Shown here: positions 1 to 12,700 of the stretch, piece after piece
Layout: every line of letters begins with the position of its first letter
How positions within the stretch are numbered: position 1 is the stretch's first letter
From: Norana najaformis
Taxonomy: Eukaryota > Annelida > Clitellata > Crassiclitellata > Hormogastridae
Direction of reading: 5' to 3'
Length of the DNA stretch: 64,000 nt
NCBI GenBank assembly: GCA_964023275.1
Contig: OZ029927.1
Location: forward strand, 23,636,980 to 23,700,979
Made by a program: the position numbers and the translations under genes
Notes under the pieces: generated by a model
Database searches by the model: none
What the model was told of the DNA's origin: nothing
The model's input: only the letters and a program-made list of their open reading frames with translations

Positions 1-79
1 TTAAGCTGGCTAGTCTTGTCTTGGCTTGCCTTGTTTTGCCAGGTGTAGCCTGTCTTGTCTGGTCAGGTCTCATCTCATC

Positions 80-275
80 CAATTCTATTCTATCTAATCC
101 TATCCTATCCTATCCTATCCTATCCTATCCTATCCCATCCCATCCCATCCCATCCCATCCCATCCCATCCCATCCCATCCCATCCCATCCCATCCCATCC
201 CATCCCATCCCATCCCATCCCATCCCATCCCATCCCATCCCATCCCATCCCATCCTATCCTATCCTATCCTATCT
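80..275 (+). repeat. Pentanucleotide array (ATCCC/ATCCT) in an intron of gene A
   Basis: Blocks of TATCC flank a long run of CATCC. It lies upstream of the last Ig exon at the same place as the array at 53216-53475 in gene E and a degenerate form at 24960-25050 in gene C. Confidence 0.9.
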
Positions 276-568
276 GATCTTCTGTTACGCTAAAACCCTT
301 GTTGCCTTAATACACAAAGCATCAGTCCTTAATAGCTTTGAAGGGAAACAACTATCAGTAACCAAAATCCATCAGACATAGATGTATGCCCAGAATGGTT
401 TAAATAGGCTTATATAGTTTGCAGGACAAGAACTACCCATCGGACAGGGAGATTAAAGAGGTATGAGACGTTCCAAGTAAGAAACAAACTGACTCTGGAT
501 GGATTTGTTAACTTGAATTGCTAATTGGAATGGGTGTATCACACTTACTTTGTTGATTTTATTTCTAG

Positions 569-2411
569 GCAAAACCAAGGTAACTCTTCAAGGAAACACG
601 AACGTTTCAGTCAACAAGTATGAAGAATACCTAGTCCAGTTTAGCTGCACTGTTTCATCAGACTCCAGCACTCCTCCAAACATTAGTTGGTTTAAAGTGG
701 ACCAGAACAGTGACTATCCAATTCATGACGAATCGCCCTTCCTAAGTATAGCTGAGGGAGTCTTAACCATTCATGTCACTCCAGAATACGCTGCTAGGGG
801 ACACAAGTATTTTGGAGTGTACAAGTGTATCGGAGACAATGGATACAGTACTGATTTTCAAACAGCGAGGCTTTCTGCCATTATAGCTGTTACTACAGGT
901 AACTTGTCAACAGATCTATTCTAGTATAAACTAAAATATTCTAATCAGAGCTGACTTAATCCAGCCCGTAATCACAGGCTGCAACAGTGGGTAAGCAAAT
1001 CGAAATAGGAATTTATGTTCCATTCCTAGTCACTGTTTGCGACAGTTGGACAGTCAGCCATTTATACATTTTTGTTTAGCAAGTATTCAGCAGTGACATT
1101 TTAAATTACACATTGCTAATAGTTAATTGCTAGTTGTTAATTACTAGTTGTTGATGTCTGTGTCCTCTTTTGGCAAACCTAAATTTACAGAATCAGTGAA
1201 GGATACAACCGTAGCATCGGAAGTACTTTCAACAACAGATGCAAGCGGTTCAAAAGACACAACTTTAGTATCAGATACAACCACACAGCAAGATACAACC
1301 GTATCACCAGTGTTGGCTCCGGGTGGCTTTATGCTTCCAGGCGTCTGGGCTTGGATCATCATCGTCACAGCAATTCTTGTGTTGCTTCTTCTGTTCTTCT
1401 TCGTTTTTACAATCATTATCCAGTGCAAACGAAAGGCTTCGAATATTTGTGAGTTATGGGAATTACATTTATGTGTTGTATGGTTTAAACTGCAATATAA
1501 CTTTTTGTAAAATGCTTCTTAATATCCTGTCAGTAGATTTCAGTACGGATGCCTGGATAATAATTGTTTGCTTTTTCCTTGGTTTTAATTGCTTCTTTTA
1601 TATTCGCTTTTACTGTTTCTGTTCAGATTAGAGTTCAACAACCGAAAAGATTATGATAAAGTGTTGATAGAAAATTCATCTTTACTGTTTTGTTTTCTAA
1701 AAACAATCTTTCCAAACTGCACGAAAATTTGACATTTACTAATGAAATTTTATAATAGAGAAGTATTTTGTAAACTAGAGTCTTGCGAGATGCGAGAAAT
1801 GCATAGACCACTAGAAATATATATGTATGTTGAATCGAGTTATATGCAATCAATTCTTATACAGAAACATTTTGCACGTGTATTTTGCTTATTTTCGAGT
1901 ATACTTCAAATGACAGTCTCCTAATTGTTATGCTTCCTTATGCTTCCTTTTAGGTACACTAAATAGAAGAGAGGATGAAAGGGGATTGCCAACAGAGCCC
2001 ACTGAACCAGATTACGAGACAATAGACGATATTTTTGAATCAGATCAGATTAAGCAGTCACCTCTTTCGCTCAGCTCAGTTCCAAAAACCAGACACCATC
2101 GTGTACTTCCTAGGAGTGATACATATGTGCCCGATGGTGGGATTGGTAGTTCTGGCCTAGCCACTGCGAAGTCCATTCGCCAAACTGGACGCATCAAAAT
2201 CACAGAATTTCATGCGGGGTTGGAGAATATTTCTGAAGCCAGTGCACAATCAGGAGAGTCAAGTAAATACATGGAGTTGGCTGAGAGGGAACCTGCGATC
2301 CCAAATGTGTACGCCGATTTGGAAGAGAACAAAGAAGAATTCGACCATGTTAGGCATGCTTCTTATAGATATCCTTGGCGATCCAAAAGAATTAAAAGCT
2401 GGTTTATCTAA
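569..2411 (+). CDS. Receptor gene A (type 2), 3' part: last Ig domain, stalk, transmembrane helix and cytoplasmic tail
   Basis: Coding exons are 569-898, 1191-1448 and 1954-2411, all joined in phase 1; earlier exons lie before the window. The first exon is one complete Ig domain with its cysteine pair (VQFSCTVSSD ... GVYKCIGDNG). The second gives a Ser/Thr-rich stalk (about 50 residues) and a hydrophobic helix (WAWIIIVTAILVLLLLFFF), followed by a basic stop-transfer stretch. The third encodes a tail of about 150 residues with YETI near the membrane (2013-2024), an ITAM-like pair (2268-2321) and a basic C-terminus (RSKRIKSWFI). The stop TAA is at 2409-2411 and a possible AATAAA at 2840-2845. 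Exon sizes match gene E exactly (330, 258, 458 nt), and introns are near-identical to E. The exon borders are read directly; the receptor role is inferred. The Ig fold resembles L1CAM/neuroglian Ig domains. Confidence 0.85.
2013..2024 (+). other. YETI tyrosine motif, gene A tail
   Basis: The tail exon encodes PDYETIDD, a YxxI motif in an acidic setting that suits SH2-domain docking. It recurs as YETI in B (SYPLYETIPDQ) and E and as YDTI in C, and is missing from D. Its docking role is inferred from the motif alone. Confidence 0.55.
2268..2321 (+). other. ITAM-like motif, gene A tail
   Basis: Encodes YMELAEREPAIPNVYADL: two YxxL units separated by 10 residues. ITAMs are YxxL/I pairs usually 6-12 apart, bound by tandem SH2 domains once phosphorylated. 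The first unit, SKYMEL, also fits the ITIM pattern S/I/V/L-x-Y-x-x-L. Confidence 0.6.
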
Positions 2412-3159
2412 ATTCTGCAATACCTTAAAGAATGTATGTGTTCTCGCTCTAACGTTAACATATGCATTACTTTCATACTTATTTTACTTGCTTACTTACT
2501 TACTTACATGGAGTTAAACTCAAAATATACCCTTCGAAGAAATCCAATATTATTCTGCGATATTGTTTTACATAGATTTTGCTTATTAACGATCAAAATT
2601 TCTATGGACTAAGAAAAAACTATAAGACGACTGATTGATGTATGCGGTTTTTGTTAGATCTGTTAGTTTGCTTCGCGTTACTATGCTGACTGCGAAGGAG
2701 TTAGGCAATTTGTTTTCTGAAGACAATCTTTCCAAACTGCACGGAAATATTTGCATTTACTAATGAAGACGCTATTCGAGGAAGCTTGAGATGAAGGCTT
2801 GCTACTTCAGTAGCTAATAATTAATTGTACTTATTGTTAAATAAATACATATATACTCTGTTTGAGGACTGCAAAGATCTATTATAAAACAGGCAAATCA
2901 AATTAAATGACCTTAATAGCCATCATTGAATGAAGTGGGAATGAGGAGAAGAAAACAAGAGTGAGGTCTGGAATGACGAGTTTGCATTTGATGAAGCTGT
3001 TGGATGCAGCCAAGTAAACAAAGTGGCCAAAAAGCATAGCATGCCCCATGTACTCTCGTTTGTTTCGAGTAGGACATGCAACTGACCAAAGCCAGTACAA
3101 TTCAAAAGATGTTATTTTACGAATTCAGAATGCAACTGATTATGTAAACACACATTTTT

Positions 3160-3258
3160 ATAGCGCCAATGTAGTCTAGTCGGTCTATATTCGAAAGATT
3201 TCGTGTTGAAGCATGTTAAGAGGAGTCCGTGTAACGACTCGTGACATGTTGGAGCACA
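3160..3258 (+). mobile_element. Truncated tRNA-derived SINE (family II)
   Basis: A tRNA-like head (GTAGTCTAGTCGGTCTATAT) is followed by the start of the family body and then stops at CACTAAAC. The full element is present at the matching place downstream of gene E (56375-56670), so about 250 bp were lost here. Confidence 0.55.
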
Positions 3259-3825
3259 GTTGTCTCTGCCACTAAACGCATATCATTTCATAAGGGTGGT
3301 TTGGTTTCAGTGATATGGCTCTATATACAGTCAAAACGGACAAAATCTGAAGAAGACAGCGCAGTCTTGGGCATAGTGTACATCTGACAAAAACGGAGAT
3401 AACTGAGCAAATTCAACACATACCAACCTAATAATTATATTAAATAAGCAAGCCGCATCATGAACTAGTCGACTGGCTGCCGCGATAATTAGCGAACCGT
3501 TTGCTTAGTCGTTATACACAATTACTTATTTGTCACGGTTTATCTAATATCTGACCAATTTCTGCTGCATGCGTTCTAGAATATGACGCCGGATAATCTA
3601 CAAAGCTCATCGCTTCATATCCAATCCAAATAGATGATCTAACGTCCAGCTTAGCTGTTTAAACTCTGGAGTTGGTTGACTGTTCATATAAAATTATGTA
3701 TCACGTAATACCAAGACAACTGAAAATAAAATAAAGGAGGACGACGTTGCTAATTCTATAGCTGTCTTATCGGCATTGACAGTAACGAGATGTCTAATAT
3801 AATCTTATCTGTTGATCAACTTCTA

Positions 3826-4058
3826 GAGTGCCGCTATCATAATGTATATCAGTAAACGCGTGGGCCAAGGCGCGTCTGTGCGTGAGGATCTCCGGTTCGC
3901 AACCCGAAGGTGGCTCGTTTCAAACATTTGAAACTGATATCTAGCATCGTCCGTGCAGGGGGTATTAAATGGCGTGGCGCTCAAACGAACAGCGATGGTA
4001 AAGGATCTCACCCAAGCAGAGTCGAGGCCATACGGTCGCTATAGAAAACCGTGTACAT
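3826..4058 (+). mobile_element. tRNA-derived SINE-like repeat (family I)
   Basis: It contains a pol III B-box-like GGTTCGCAACCC, a middle part (GGATCTCACCC) and an end (GAGGCCATACGGTCGCTATA) shared with copies at 11459, 15645, 42825, 50285 and 57300. The near-identical copy downstream of gene E arose by segmental duplication, not a new insertion. Confidence 0.65.
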
Positions 4059-4639
4059 TTTCATTTATATTTACAAGCCATCGATGATGGTCGCCTAAAA
4101 TAAAGCGAGCGTATTCAAATATCTTGGTCAATGAAGAATCTCGCCTGAAATACGATATATTAGAACAACATAGTCAAAACTAAGATGGATAAGCACGTTG
4201 AAACAGACGAGTGCTTTGTTGCCATCAAACGGGACTTCATAAACGAACCATACGGTTTTCAGGAGGTCATGGCGGTCGCAGAGACGATCTTCTACTTTTT
4301 TACACAACTTATGTGTTGAATTATTAACACATGCAACCAATTAACGTCATTATGCGTTATCTGCTGGTTATATAGGGTAAACTTAATGCCCTGTTGCATT
4401 CATTATCGTTCATTCTTCTATGCTCTGAATAGTGCTCCAGTGTTTCCTGTTCAATTTTGGCAATCTAGAAAGAGAAAGAGAAAACTGTTTAAGCTCGATT
4501 AACTGCTGTTTGATGGGACCATCTAAATTCGTTTTTTCTACGCGTTTCGTATTTGGAACATCCTTAATGCAAATCATCCCGAGCTTCCTCATCTGAACGT
4601 GAAACTTATTGTCAGTCGCGGTCACAGTGGAACTGAGCA

Positions 4640-4765
4640 TAGCACGTTTAGTAAATGCGTAGTTTAAGAACTCAACATTCATAGTTCAGTATATGCGTAG
4701 TTCTAAGAACGTTTAGTATACGTGTGGTTCTCAAAACGTAGCATTCATAGTTAAGTATTCATGTT
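4640..4765 (+). repeat. Short tandem repeat, about three degenerate units
   Basis: Repeated blocks combine GTTTAGTA, GCGTAGTT/GTGGTTCT and ACATTCATAGTT. The same array is at 58107-58230 in the duplicated E-F spacer. Confidence 0.5.
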
Positions 4766-5361
4766 GTTGTAAGTGTATATCCAAACTTGCACCGTTGTTT
4801 GATATATGGACCACTGAAAAGAATCCAGTCAGCCACGTTTTTTTATACAAAAGTGAGTCCAATGCTTTGGTGCACACTCTTTTTCCTCAATCATTTGTTA
4901 TCCAATACAATACAATGTAATACAATACATTATTCATGCGTTTTTATTTTCATAGGCCAAAACGGTGTTATATAACTTTGTTAGAGTTCATTTCATGGTA
5001 ACCTTTAGCCGTGTAATTATAATATTTTCGCCGAAGACAATCTTGAAATATGAAGTCCTTTCTGCATAGCAAAGGACGTTGCATACTGAATGGGAATTGA
5101 ATGACACTTCGAGTATTTTTTAATTTCTTAATTTCAAAATGCTGAAGAAAGTAGGAAAATATAGAGATCTGGCTGATGTATAAGCTTATACATAACTAAA
5201 GTTCATATTTCGTTTACAGTTTGTTCATTTAGTGGTTATACTTTGGGATTTCTTTCTTCTTTTGCTAGACCTTTGCAGGTCCTTGGTGCATGGTCGTAGT
5301 GTTCAAAGAAATTGAAAACAACTGATATTCAACAGCAGGACTGAATATTAAAAAATAAAAA

Positions 5362-6572
5362 ATGTGGAATCTATGTGTCCTTTGTCTCGTCGTTTGCTTA
5401 TATGGATCAAGCTTTGGCCAACCAGACAGTAAGTGTTTACTATGCTTCCTTTCATTGGCATCCCTTGGAAAAGAAGATCGCCTAAACCTAATCTAATCGA
5501 CTGACTTCCTAGCAATTTGGAAAAGATGAATCTTAAGATTAGTTCTGATTGACACCAAAGAACTGACAGAAAGCCCAGAAATGGGCTTTACACACCCGAC
5601 TAATCGTTTGCAACTGTATACTTTGACCAAAAGCAGTGTACTCACCCTATGCTGACACCTAAAGGAAATGAAACCTCATCTTTGGCACACACCTGACAGA
5701 AGAGAGAAGATGAAGAAGATGAAGAAAAAGAAGAAGAAGAAGAATATCCTTAAGCGTTGTAGTACTTGACTCTCTCACCTGATTATCTCGCTCTGACTCT
5801 ACCAAACCTGAGCTCATATCTTTTGGGCTTTTAGATCACTAGTGAAAACAATTTTTCTTAATGCATTTCACTTATGCTTCAGTCTCAGGTCGTTTTATCT
5901 TTGAGGTTTGCAACCAGACTTGTCTAAAATATTACTTTGCTATGACAATCGACTGAGACCGTGTATATTAGTATAGTAGCATTAGAAAAGCTCTCTGGTA
6001 CGAATAGAATAGAACACAATTCAATATATGTAATAGATTTGAGTAAGTCGGATTGAATTGGATTGGACTATGTGTATTCTATTGTAGTTATATTCAAACT
6101 CTTAACAACTAAACTGCACTATATTGGTTTCTGATTTTGCCACCTCCTTCAATGGATTTTACATGTAGCCATTACAAATGCCAAAGTTATTCCTGATTTC
6201 AGTTCGAAAGCCACCAACAATTACGAAAAACCCACGACCGAATATTATCTACCGAAGTGATGACACTCTGACATTGGAATGCAAAGCTGAAGGAATACCT
6301 GCTGTATCGTAAGTTACCATTGTGCCAGACAAGGTGATAGTGTTCATGATGGGTGGTGCTGGTGGTGCTGGTGACAAACTAATATTCGTCGATTGCATTA
6401 CTGTCGACTACAGCATTATTTAGGTCATCACAAAATTTGCTACAAGTTTGGTGAATCGACATCATGATGAGTTCTTGTCGTCCCAGAATTTCTTACTCAT
6501 GTCAGATATTCTCTGGAGAATATCTTAATTCCTGAGGGAACACATATACCTCAGGCAATATAATAATAATAA

Positions 6573-6653
<81 letters not shown>

Positions 6654-6690
6654 CAGCAGCAGCAGCAGGAGCAGCAGTAGTTGTAGTCTT

Positions 6691-6772
<82 letters not shown>

Positions 6773-9700
6773 TAGAAATAGTAGTAATTCAATGTTTTAG
6801 AGCTGTTGCTTTCCGTAATAGGCCTACTTCTTATCTGTCGGATTTTCAACAGGCACATCCGTTACAGACGAAGTTTTCGCCAGAATTTCCATCGCCCTTA
6901 TGTGAGCTTAAAACCCTAAATCAATAGTAAAACCAATTATCAGGGCCAATTATCCATTCCAGTTGAAGCTTCTTCGTATCATATTTTTGTATCGCACCTT
7001 TAAAGTTGCTCCTCCTTATCACGACTCAGGTCCCACTGAGAAGCAGTGGCCTAATTTCAAACACGAAACTGTCTTTCGTTTCCGGTTACACGAGAGAAAC
7101 TAGCTTTTCCAGCGATTCGCAACTGCAATCCAGCAATTCAACGCTGCCGCCTTCTGCAATACTGTTTTCAGTGAAATATTGAAAACAACTGTAGGCGCAT
7201 ATTCTTGTAAGCAGAGAAAAAGTAAACTAAACACTCTTAGCCATCCGCAAAAAGTTTATTGTGTTTGTAGATATGAATGGAAAAAGAGCGGCTTTGAAAT
7301 AGACCAAAATCTTCCAAATATCCATAACGTCACAGACGGTAAAATAACAATTCAACCAGCCACATCGATGGACGAAGGATTCTACCAGTGTTTTGCTAGT
7401 AATCTGTACGGTACAGCTATCTCAAACACGGCACATATTCAGAGAGCAGTTCTTGACTCCTCTACAGGAATTCCTACCCTTCTTCAGAAAACCGTTCAAC
7501 ATGGGATGCCGTTTCATATTCAGGCTGAACCACGCAAAAGTTTCCCAAAACCTACTTATGGTTGGGAGATGGCAACTGACGCTGTGGACAAAAATCCAAC
7601 TCCACTACGGCTTTCGAAAAGAATTCAAGTAGCCGAGAACGGTAATGTTGATCATATTTTTGCTAGCATAGTCATGTTGCTGTAGTCCTGTGAACCATAT
7701 ACATCGCCGAGAACGGTCAAATGTTGATCATATTTTCTTTTACCGTAGTTGTATTAATTATCGTAGTTAATTGCTGCGGTTGTGTGAACCACAATGAAAA
7801 TCAAATTTTTAATTCATATACAAATGCCACCTGCGTCTGGATAGTTCAGGTCCGTAGCTTTTTGTTCTGCTAGTTATTTTGTTATTTAGTTTTTTTGGCA
7901 CTTAATATAGCGCCGTTTGGTGCCTCACTAACGCAGTGCCTATGCTAGTCTAAATGGTGTTTATTTGTGGATAGGTCCAAGTTGGTGATCAAATTTCAAT
8001 CTCTTGCGACGAGATAACATCCAAATAAACGAAATATACGGCAAAATCTACAACTAACTCTAAAATGCAAACATGGTGGACCTTTTCCCTAAATGGCCTC
8101 ATGAACCGAAATTGATGATACCCTAGGTCCTTGCTGTTTTATTTTAATAGCCTACGTCTAATGTTTTTCTTCTTTCTTGATTTTTCGTTTTTGTTTTCAG
8201 GTGACCTATATTTTGCTTATGCTCTTCCGGAGGATGGTCTTGGTGACAGAATTTACAAGTGCACAACTTACAACCCTTACCTGGATGTCAAAGCAGGAGG
8301 AAGTTATACGAAACTAACCGTGACACCAAGTAAGATCAATTAGTAACCATCAGTATAAAATAGCCAATAAATATTTAGTCAAGTAATTCTCAGCAGCTAT
8401 TTCCTATAAATAAGAGAAGCTTAGTTTATTTGACTACTTGTCTCTTTAATCTGTCTTTCATGCCTTTGTCATGTTGCAGATCCAGGAGGCCTCATTAAGT
8501 TTGCTCCAACTTTAGGATTTTCTTCAGAAAAACAAACAGTTGCTGTCATTGGAGAAAATGTTACACTTAGATGCTTCTTCTCTGGATAGTAAGTCTATCT
8601 GAACTAGGTTATCTAAATTGAGTCTAGTATTAATTGTTGTTATTTAAAAGCTATAACTATTCCTTTTGAGCAGTTGGTTCCTGTGTTTTTGGATGTTTTC
8701 CTAAAAGTAGCTTTGCCTATATAAACGTGTGAGTAATTGGGGAGAGTTTCCTGATGGATCGAAGACGCTTGAAGTGTTCAAGAGCTGTAGACAAGACACA
8801 GCATACATTGATGTTTGAAATTACAACCTCAGTATCGTTACTGTCAAAGTGACAATGATAACATACTGTGAATTCGAGGAAGGAATGGGCTGTTGAATGC
8901 TTGAACTAAACTCTAAGTTAACGAAGGTTTAGGTCAAATCCGAGCCTTTCTCATACGTCTGAATTAAGTTTTTGGATGTAGGTAAAATAATTTATGTTAA
9001 TTGTTGAATTGTACATAAGGATTCGTTAGTGAGCTTCTGAAGCTGATTTATATGAACTTTATAACTTTATGATGATTCCAACATTTGAGTGCTTTTCGTA
9101 GATGATCATACTCAATTTAAACTGATCGATAAACCTAAGCTGTGATAAGCTTTACGATACGTTTCTTATGTGGCATATATTTAATCTGTATTCAGTCCAG
9201 AGCCATCAATTTCCTGGTCAGGGCCAAGAAATAGGCTTCCCATTGGAAGATACACACTGAATCCTTTTAATACAGAACTCAGTATCAACAACATAACTGC
9301 ATCTGATGAGGGAGACTATGTCTGCACTGCTACCAATACCCAAGGACGCAACGCATCTACTCTTCTGATACGCGTCGAAGGTCTGTGTTGTTTGACAAGT
9401 AAAGTTACAGGCGATGAATTAACAAATTTGATAAAATATGATTTTATGCACTGTGTATTTGGTTCCACTCTTAATGCCTCACTTAAAGTTACTAATTTTT
9501 CGTCAAACGAACCCTATTTCTATATAAAGAAATTCTTTCAGTCGTTGTGTCACTGTAAAAGTACTCAATCTTTAACAAGAGGTGAATTCTGGAGTCCAGA
9601 CAGTGTAACTGTTTTTTGAAGTCTGTACTTGAAGATTTGCTGCATATGGTGCATTAACAGCTTACTATAAAAACAAGTTTGTGTTACGTTAGATGCACTA

Positions 9701-12700
9701 GAACCAGTAGGTCACATGCAAGTGATTCAGTTTCAGATAGATATGTGGCAAAGTTGCAGCATATGGAGTCCACTTCTTTTTGTGTTTATGCAGTTTACTT
9801 GTCATTCGAATGTCAACGTTTTAAGCAAACCTAGAATTAACTAAAATAAGCTTAAATTCTTTGGTGTACATTTTCAATAACAATAATGTGACTTCTGTCG
9901 AGGATGAATGAACTTCAAGGTCTGTTCTACCTTAAACAGCCTAAATTATTATTACAATTATCATTTCTGCATTTGCAAAGCGCCACTATCCATAGACTAA
10001 ACATCAATCGATGGCGCTGAACAACTGCGAATAAAGGACTTGTTTAAGGTCCTTATGCAGTAACTGTCTTAAAGAAGCTCGAACCTGTACTTTCCGTGTT
10101 ACAAGCCGGGCGCTCTAACCAGCGGCTAATATCAACCTTCAGCTTGAATGCCGCCTAGATTGCACAAACAATCTGGCCGACCGTTTCTCGCAGATTGTTC
10201 TACTCTCTTTACGGCATTCCATCTTTGTTCTTTAATTCATTCTGTCATTGGATAGCTTACTACACCCTTGTACATTCCTGTTGGAAGTCTTATCTACAAT
10301 TGCGCTTTTAGCCTCTGCCAAACCAGCCTTCACCTTTGAGGGCTTTCTTAACACGTAATAAATGTAGGATTAACTATAACCTTTTTTGGCTGTGCGTACT
10401 TCAGCGGCTCCTAGTTTCTCCAATGTAAAGGATGGTCCTCACGATGTCAATGTGACTGAAAGCGAGTCTTTTACCTTCAGTTGCAACGCTAACGCTAAAC
10501 CCGAGGCTAAAATTGTCTGGCTTCAAAATGGAAAGCAACTCGATCGTGAGTAATGTTGTAGCATTTTCATATGATTTCATTATGTCGGTCTGTCCTGCCG
10601 TCAGTTCTCTTATCCGAACAGCACGTAATATATTAAAGATATGGTGAGAATATAGCAATATTCCAACATAGGCTTCATATGTCGCACATATGGGCTCATA
10701 TAAAGGACCTATCTAGGACATATAACGCATGTGAACATATTGGCACATTCTCACAATTGTTTCAACATATAACGTTGCTTCGGGGAAGTATATGTTACGA
10801 ATGCTACCCGGATTAATTGTTTTAAACACTGCATAATATTGCAGTTGAAATGTTAAATTATACTTCAAGGGCAAATGTTATATTTAGCGAAACACTTATT
10901 CTGAACTTTGTGAAAAGCAGAGCTAACAAATGCAGGCAGCTTTAGATTCCTCTGCTAAAATCTGTTCTGTCCACTATATCTTCTCTCGATATTCCTGCTT
11001 ATTAACTTCTTCTGTACATAAGGCATTTCGAAATTCATTTTAAAGTTTCATTTAGTTCTCAATATTTCCGTTATCGGCAAGTTAACTTCATAGTTGGATT
11101 ATCGGTTAAATGTTACATTAATAACTTTAAGGCCTATTGTTGTTAATTATGATCGACTTTATTAATTTTCTCCTAGCAAACAATCCTCCAAAACGATTTG
11201 TGTTCAGCAACGACGTGAAAAGCTTAACAATCAAAGAGGTTTGTCGAGACTGTTCTGATAGGGAGAGTCAAACAGACCTGTCGGTTATTCAGTGCAATGC
11301 AAGCAACGATCACGGATACGCCTTCGCTTCGGGATACTTCAATGTCCTTCGTGAGTCTAGTAATGTGACAATACCTTTTCCTTTTAGAAAGTCACTTCAC
11401 CAATGATCATAGAAGATTAATTTACCCAGAATACATACATAAATTATAGGTTTTATATAGCGATCGTATGGCCTCGACCTTGCTCATTTTGCAGTGAATT
11501 TATCGGGTGAGATCCTTCACCACCGCTGCCCGTTTGAATGGGCGCCACGCCATTTAAGGTCCCCGTGCACAGAACGTACTAGCCCAAGATTTAAATCTCT
11601 GAAATAAGCCACGACCGGGACGCACAGAGGCTCCTTGGCGTACGCACTTACCGATGTAGCTAACTAGGCCAGTAAAGTGGGTAAATGAACACTTTCATGG
11701 TAATTATTGGTTTCTCGCACCAGAACAGTGTTGGAGTCCAAAGCTTTGCAAATGACTCTCAAGTCCTCTACGTACTGTCATTGCCGGAATGTTATTCAGG
11801 TCTAAACTTAAGACTCATTTGTTTCAACGTGAGTGAGTCTATCTTGGTTGGTAATGAAGACGTGGCTTATACTGATTTACACTAGCACTATCTTAGACTG
11901 CTTTCTGTGACATAATACACAAAATCCTTTATACTGGCTACCTCAAACATATAGAGAAGTGACTAGGGTATCTCAAGGAGGCCCCGTAGTTGCGCTGACT
12001 AGGGAGCCTCAAGTGCGCGAGATCTCCAGACTCTCGCGTGATTGTAACAGTCAAATTCACTGCGGACTTATAATCTGAGTTTTCTGTTGGAATGAACTTT
12101 TTGTTTGAAATTAAAGAGTTAGAAACTGCAAAGAAAGCATAGGAACAGCATCATTTTGTTCGGTGACCAAATAATAGATCCAAACTGTCCTTTTCCTGAC
12201 TTTGACCAACTGTAAATGTTTCTGAATGTGGTTGCACAGGACGATAAAAATCGACCGCAAAATGGGTTAGGGTTAGGATTTAGGGTTAGCGTTTAGGGTT
12301 AGAGTTCAGGATTAGGGTTAGATTCTGAGCCATACGGTATTTATAAAGAATTAAGTTCATATTCACATTCACATTGACGTCCTAGTATATCAGTTTAAGC
12401 GAACACCTTGAGGTCCCCTAGTATTCCAGTTTAGGCGACCTCCTTGAGATCCCCTTGCAACGTCCAAAATTCAATTAGGTCTTTTTAACTCTGTGCTTGC
12501 AGGTAAAACCGAAGTGACTATACACGATGTAACAGAAGTGATAGTTAACACAAATGAAGAAGGTCAGGTTCAGTTTGAGTGCCGTGCAACATCGGATCCA
12601 AGCACTCCTCCAACCTTTCGATGGGGCAGGGAGAAAACTAAAGGCTTTGAACAGCTTCACAACGACCCACCCTTTGTAACAGTTAGGGATGGACTACTGA

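Larger units (their letters stand above)
2412..5361. other. A-B spacer
   Basis: No gene was recognised. The 3' UTR region has a TTAC-rich run (about 2485-2512) and a possible polyA signal at 2840-2845. A truncated tRNA-like SINE (about 3160-3260), a second SINE (3826-4058) and short tandem repeats (about 4640-4765) follow. The last few hundred bases (about 5200-5361) are conserved upstream of D and F and probably hold the type 1 promoter; no clear TATA box can be assigned. Confidence 0.6.

Noticed and set aside
3860-3920. tRNA gene suggested by GGTTCGCAACCC boxes in several places
   Set aside because: The stems of a tRNA cannot be formed and the boxes recur with the same long non-tRNA body, so these are tRNA-derived SINE-like repeats.
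6502-6858. Long open frames of Tyr or Thr on the minus strand, and Val runs at 60314-60643
   Set aside because: They are translations of TAG/CTA microsatellites, with no other coding signal.
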